In this document: piece by piece, positions 23,084-24,039 of the stretch
Position numbering within the stretch: position 1 is the first letter of the stretch
How the letters are laid out: each line of letters starts with the position of its first letter
NCBI GenBank assembly: GCA_020639215.1
Contig: JACKHA010000022.1
Location: 1-24,039 of the forward strand
Source: Phycisphaeraceae bacterium
GTDB taxonomy: Bacteria > Planctomycetota > Phycisphaerae > Phycisphaerales > UBA1924
DNA: 24,039 bases
Reading direction: 5' to 3'
Notes under the pieces: model-generated
The model's input: only the letters and a program-made list of their open reading frames with translations
Databases searched by the model: none
What the model was told of the DNA's origin: nothing
Made by a program: the position numbers and the translations under genes

Positions 23084-24039
23084 TTACCGCGTCTGCCCCG
23101 CCCCGCGCACCACCCACCGCTGGCACGTCAGCTCCTCGAGCCCCATCGGCCCGTACGCGTGCACCCGGCTCGTCGAGATCCCGATCTCCGCCCCCAGCCC
23201 CAAACTAAACCCATCGTTGAACCGCGTCGACGCGTTCACCACCACGCACGAGCTCTGCACCTCCCGGCAGAACCGCTCGGCGACCCCCGCGTCCCCCGTC
23301 ACGATCGCCTCCGTGTGGTTCGACCCGTACCGGTGGATGTGCTCGATCGCCCGGTCCACGTCCGGCACCACCCTCGCCGCCAGCACCAGGTCCAGGTACT
23401 CGCGCCCGAAGTCCGCCGGCGTCGCGCCCGTCACCTCCGGCGCCAGCTCGAGCACCCGCTTATCCCCGCGGACCTCGAACCCGTCTTCGCGCGCCCGCGC
23501 CGCGAGCATCGGCACGAACGCCGGCGCCACCGCCTCGTGGATCAGCACGCACTCGAGCGAGTTGCACGTCGCCGGCGCGCTCGTCTTGCCCGTCGCCACG
23601 ATCTCCAACGCCATCACTAGGTCCGCGCGCGCATCCACGTAGCAATGGCACACCCCCCGGTCGTGCTGCACCGTCGGGATCTTCGAGTGCTCCCGCACGA
23701 ACCGGATCAGCCCCTCGCCCCCGCGCGGGATCACCAGGTCCACATCCTCCGTGCGCGTCAGCAGACGCTTCATCTCCTCGCGGTCCGAGCTCGTGATCAG
23801 CACCACCGCGTCCTCGGGCACGCCGTGGTCACGCAGCACCCCCCGCGCGATCGACGCCAGCACGTGGTTGGACCGGTTCGCCTCCCGCCCACCCTTGAGC
23901 ACGCACGCGTTCCCCGCCTTGAAGCACAACGCGAACGCGTCGATCGTCACCCCCGGGCGCGCCTCGTAGATCATCGCGACCACGCCCAGGGGCGCCCGCA
24001 CCCGCTCGACCATCAGCCCCGCGCCCGTCTCGTACGACC
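23084..24039 (-). CDS. proA: Gamma-glutamyl phosphate reductase, C-terminal three quarters (5' end outside window)
   Basis: About 318 codons; the frame runs through the right edge ('SYETGAGL' lies before the internal ATG at 24013). ProA reduces gamma-glutamyl phosphate to glutamate 5-semialdehyde with NADPH, the second step of proline synthesis, downstream of ProB. Seen in order: 'RAPLGVVAMIYEARPGVTID', 'GNACVLKGGREANRSN', 'DLVIPRGGEGLIRFV', 'CHCYVDARAD', the catalytic Cys in 'PATCNSLECVLIHEA', 'VVNASTRFNDGFSLGLGAE' and 'GPMGLEELTCQRWVV'. The segment 'ATGKTSAPATCNS' replaces the common NAKxQRPxxCNA, with the Cys kept. The stop is TAA at 23086-23084. The frame is undamaged, unlike proB, which lies about 10 kb away on the other strand. 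Confidence 0.92.
   Translation of the reverse strand, partial: SYETGAGLMVERVRAPLGVVAMIYEARPGVTIDAFALCFKAGNACVLKGGREANRSNHVLASIARGVLRDHGVPEDAVVLITSSDREEMKRLLTRTEDVDLVIPRGGEGLIRFVREHSKIPTVQHDRGVCHCYVDARADLVMALEIVATGKTSAPATCNSLECVLIHEAVAPAFVPMLAARAREDGFEVRGDKRVLELAPEVTGATPADFGREYLDLVLAARVVPDVDRAIEHIHRYGSNHTEAIVTGDAGVAERFCREVQSSCVVVNASTRFNDGFSLGLGAEIGISTSRVHAYGPMGLEELTCQRWVVRGAGQTR

Noticed and set aside
1..24039. tRNA and rRNA genes
   Set aside because: I looked for the T-arm GGTTCGAATCC-type box and conserved rRNA stretches on both strands and saw none; a covariance-model scan was not possible here.

Overview
The window is very GC-rich DNA with strong G/C bias at third codon positions, frequent TTG and GTG starts and short overlapping genes. 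A bacterium of the Planctomycetota, most likely the Phycisphaerae, fits best. The support is indirect: long-form isocitrate dehydrogenase, a fused AroD-AroE, the futalosine enzyme MqnE, and several small membrane proteins carrying a CPxCG zinc ribbon (one with a DUF4190-like part). This taxonomic call is inference. No tRNA, rRNA, CRISPR array, integrase, transposase or phage gene was seen. The content is mostly core metabolism and housekeeping.

Left part (1-4850), intact: the 3' end of icd with a strong terminator; a minus-strand operon of PfkB-type sugar kinase, ALDH7-type semialdehyde dehydrogenase and rpiA; then rdgB, divergent from the kinase.

Middle (about 4970-15300), heavily damaged reading frames: dnaK on the minus strand with a good RBS and a terminator but many frame changes; a small membrane protein; about 2 kb of broken minus-strand coding DNA for a membrane protein I cannot name; a short plus-strand fragment; a zinc-ribbon membrane protein; proB (glutamate 5-kinase); and a minus-strand group of a secreted or anchored protein, a DUF4190-like zinc-ribbon protein, a class I SAM methyltransferase and one unknown gene.

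Right part (15480-24039): an intact NatA/NatB-like ABC exporter pair (minus), a short frameshifted secreted protein, a frameshifted fused aroDE (plus) converging on mqnE (minus, mostly intact), then sixA (plus), a small secreted protein with a Val-Ala repeat (minus) and the 3' part of proA (minus, runs off the window).

Links between genes: aroDE works in the shikimate pathway, whose end product chorismate feeds the futalosine menaquinone route that includes MqnE. proB and proA are the first two steps of proline synthesis but lie about 10 kb apart on opposite strands. The most striking feature is that frame damage is concentrated in two blocks (about 5.0-15.3 kb and 18.2-20.7 kb), hits genes that are usually essential, and consists largely of one- or two-base losses with homology preserved. 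Uncorrected long-read or low-coverage assembly error is more likely than true pseudogenes. I found no convincing new defence, mobile or secondary-metabolite system. The best leads are dispersed intergenic hairpin repeats and unrecognised membrane or zinc-ribbon proteins.
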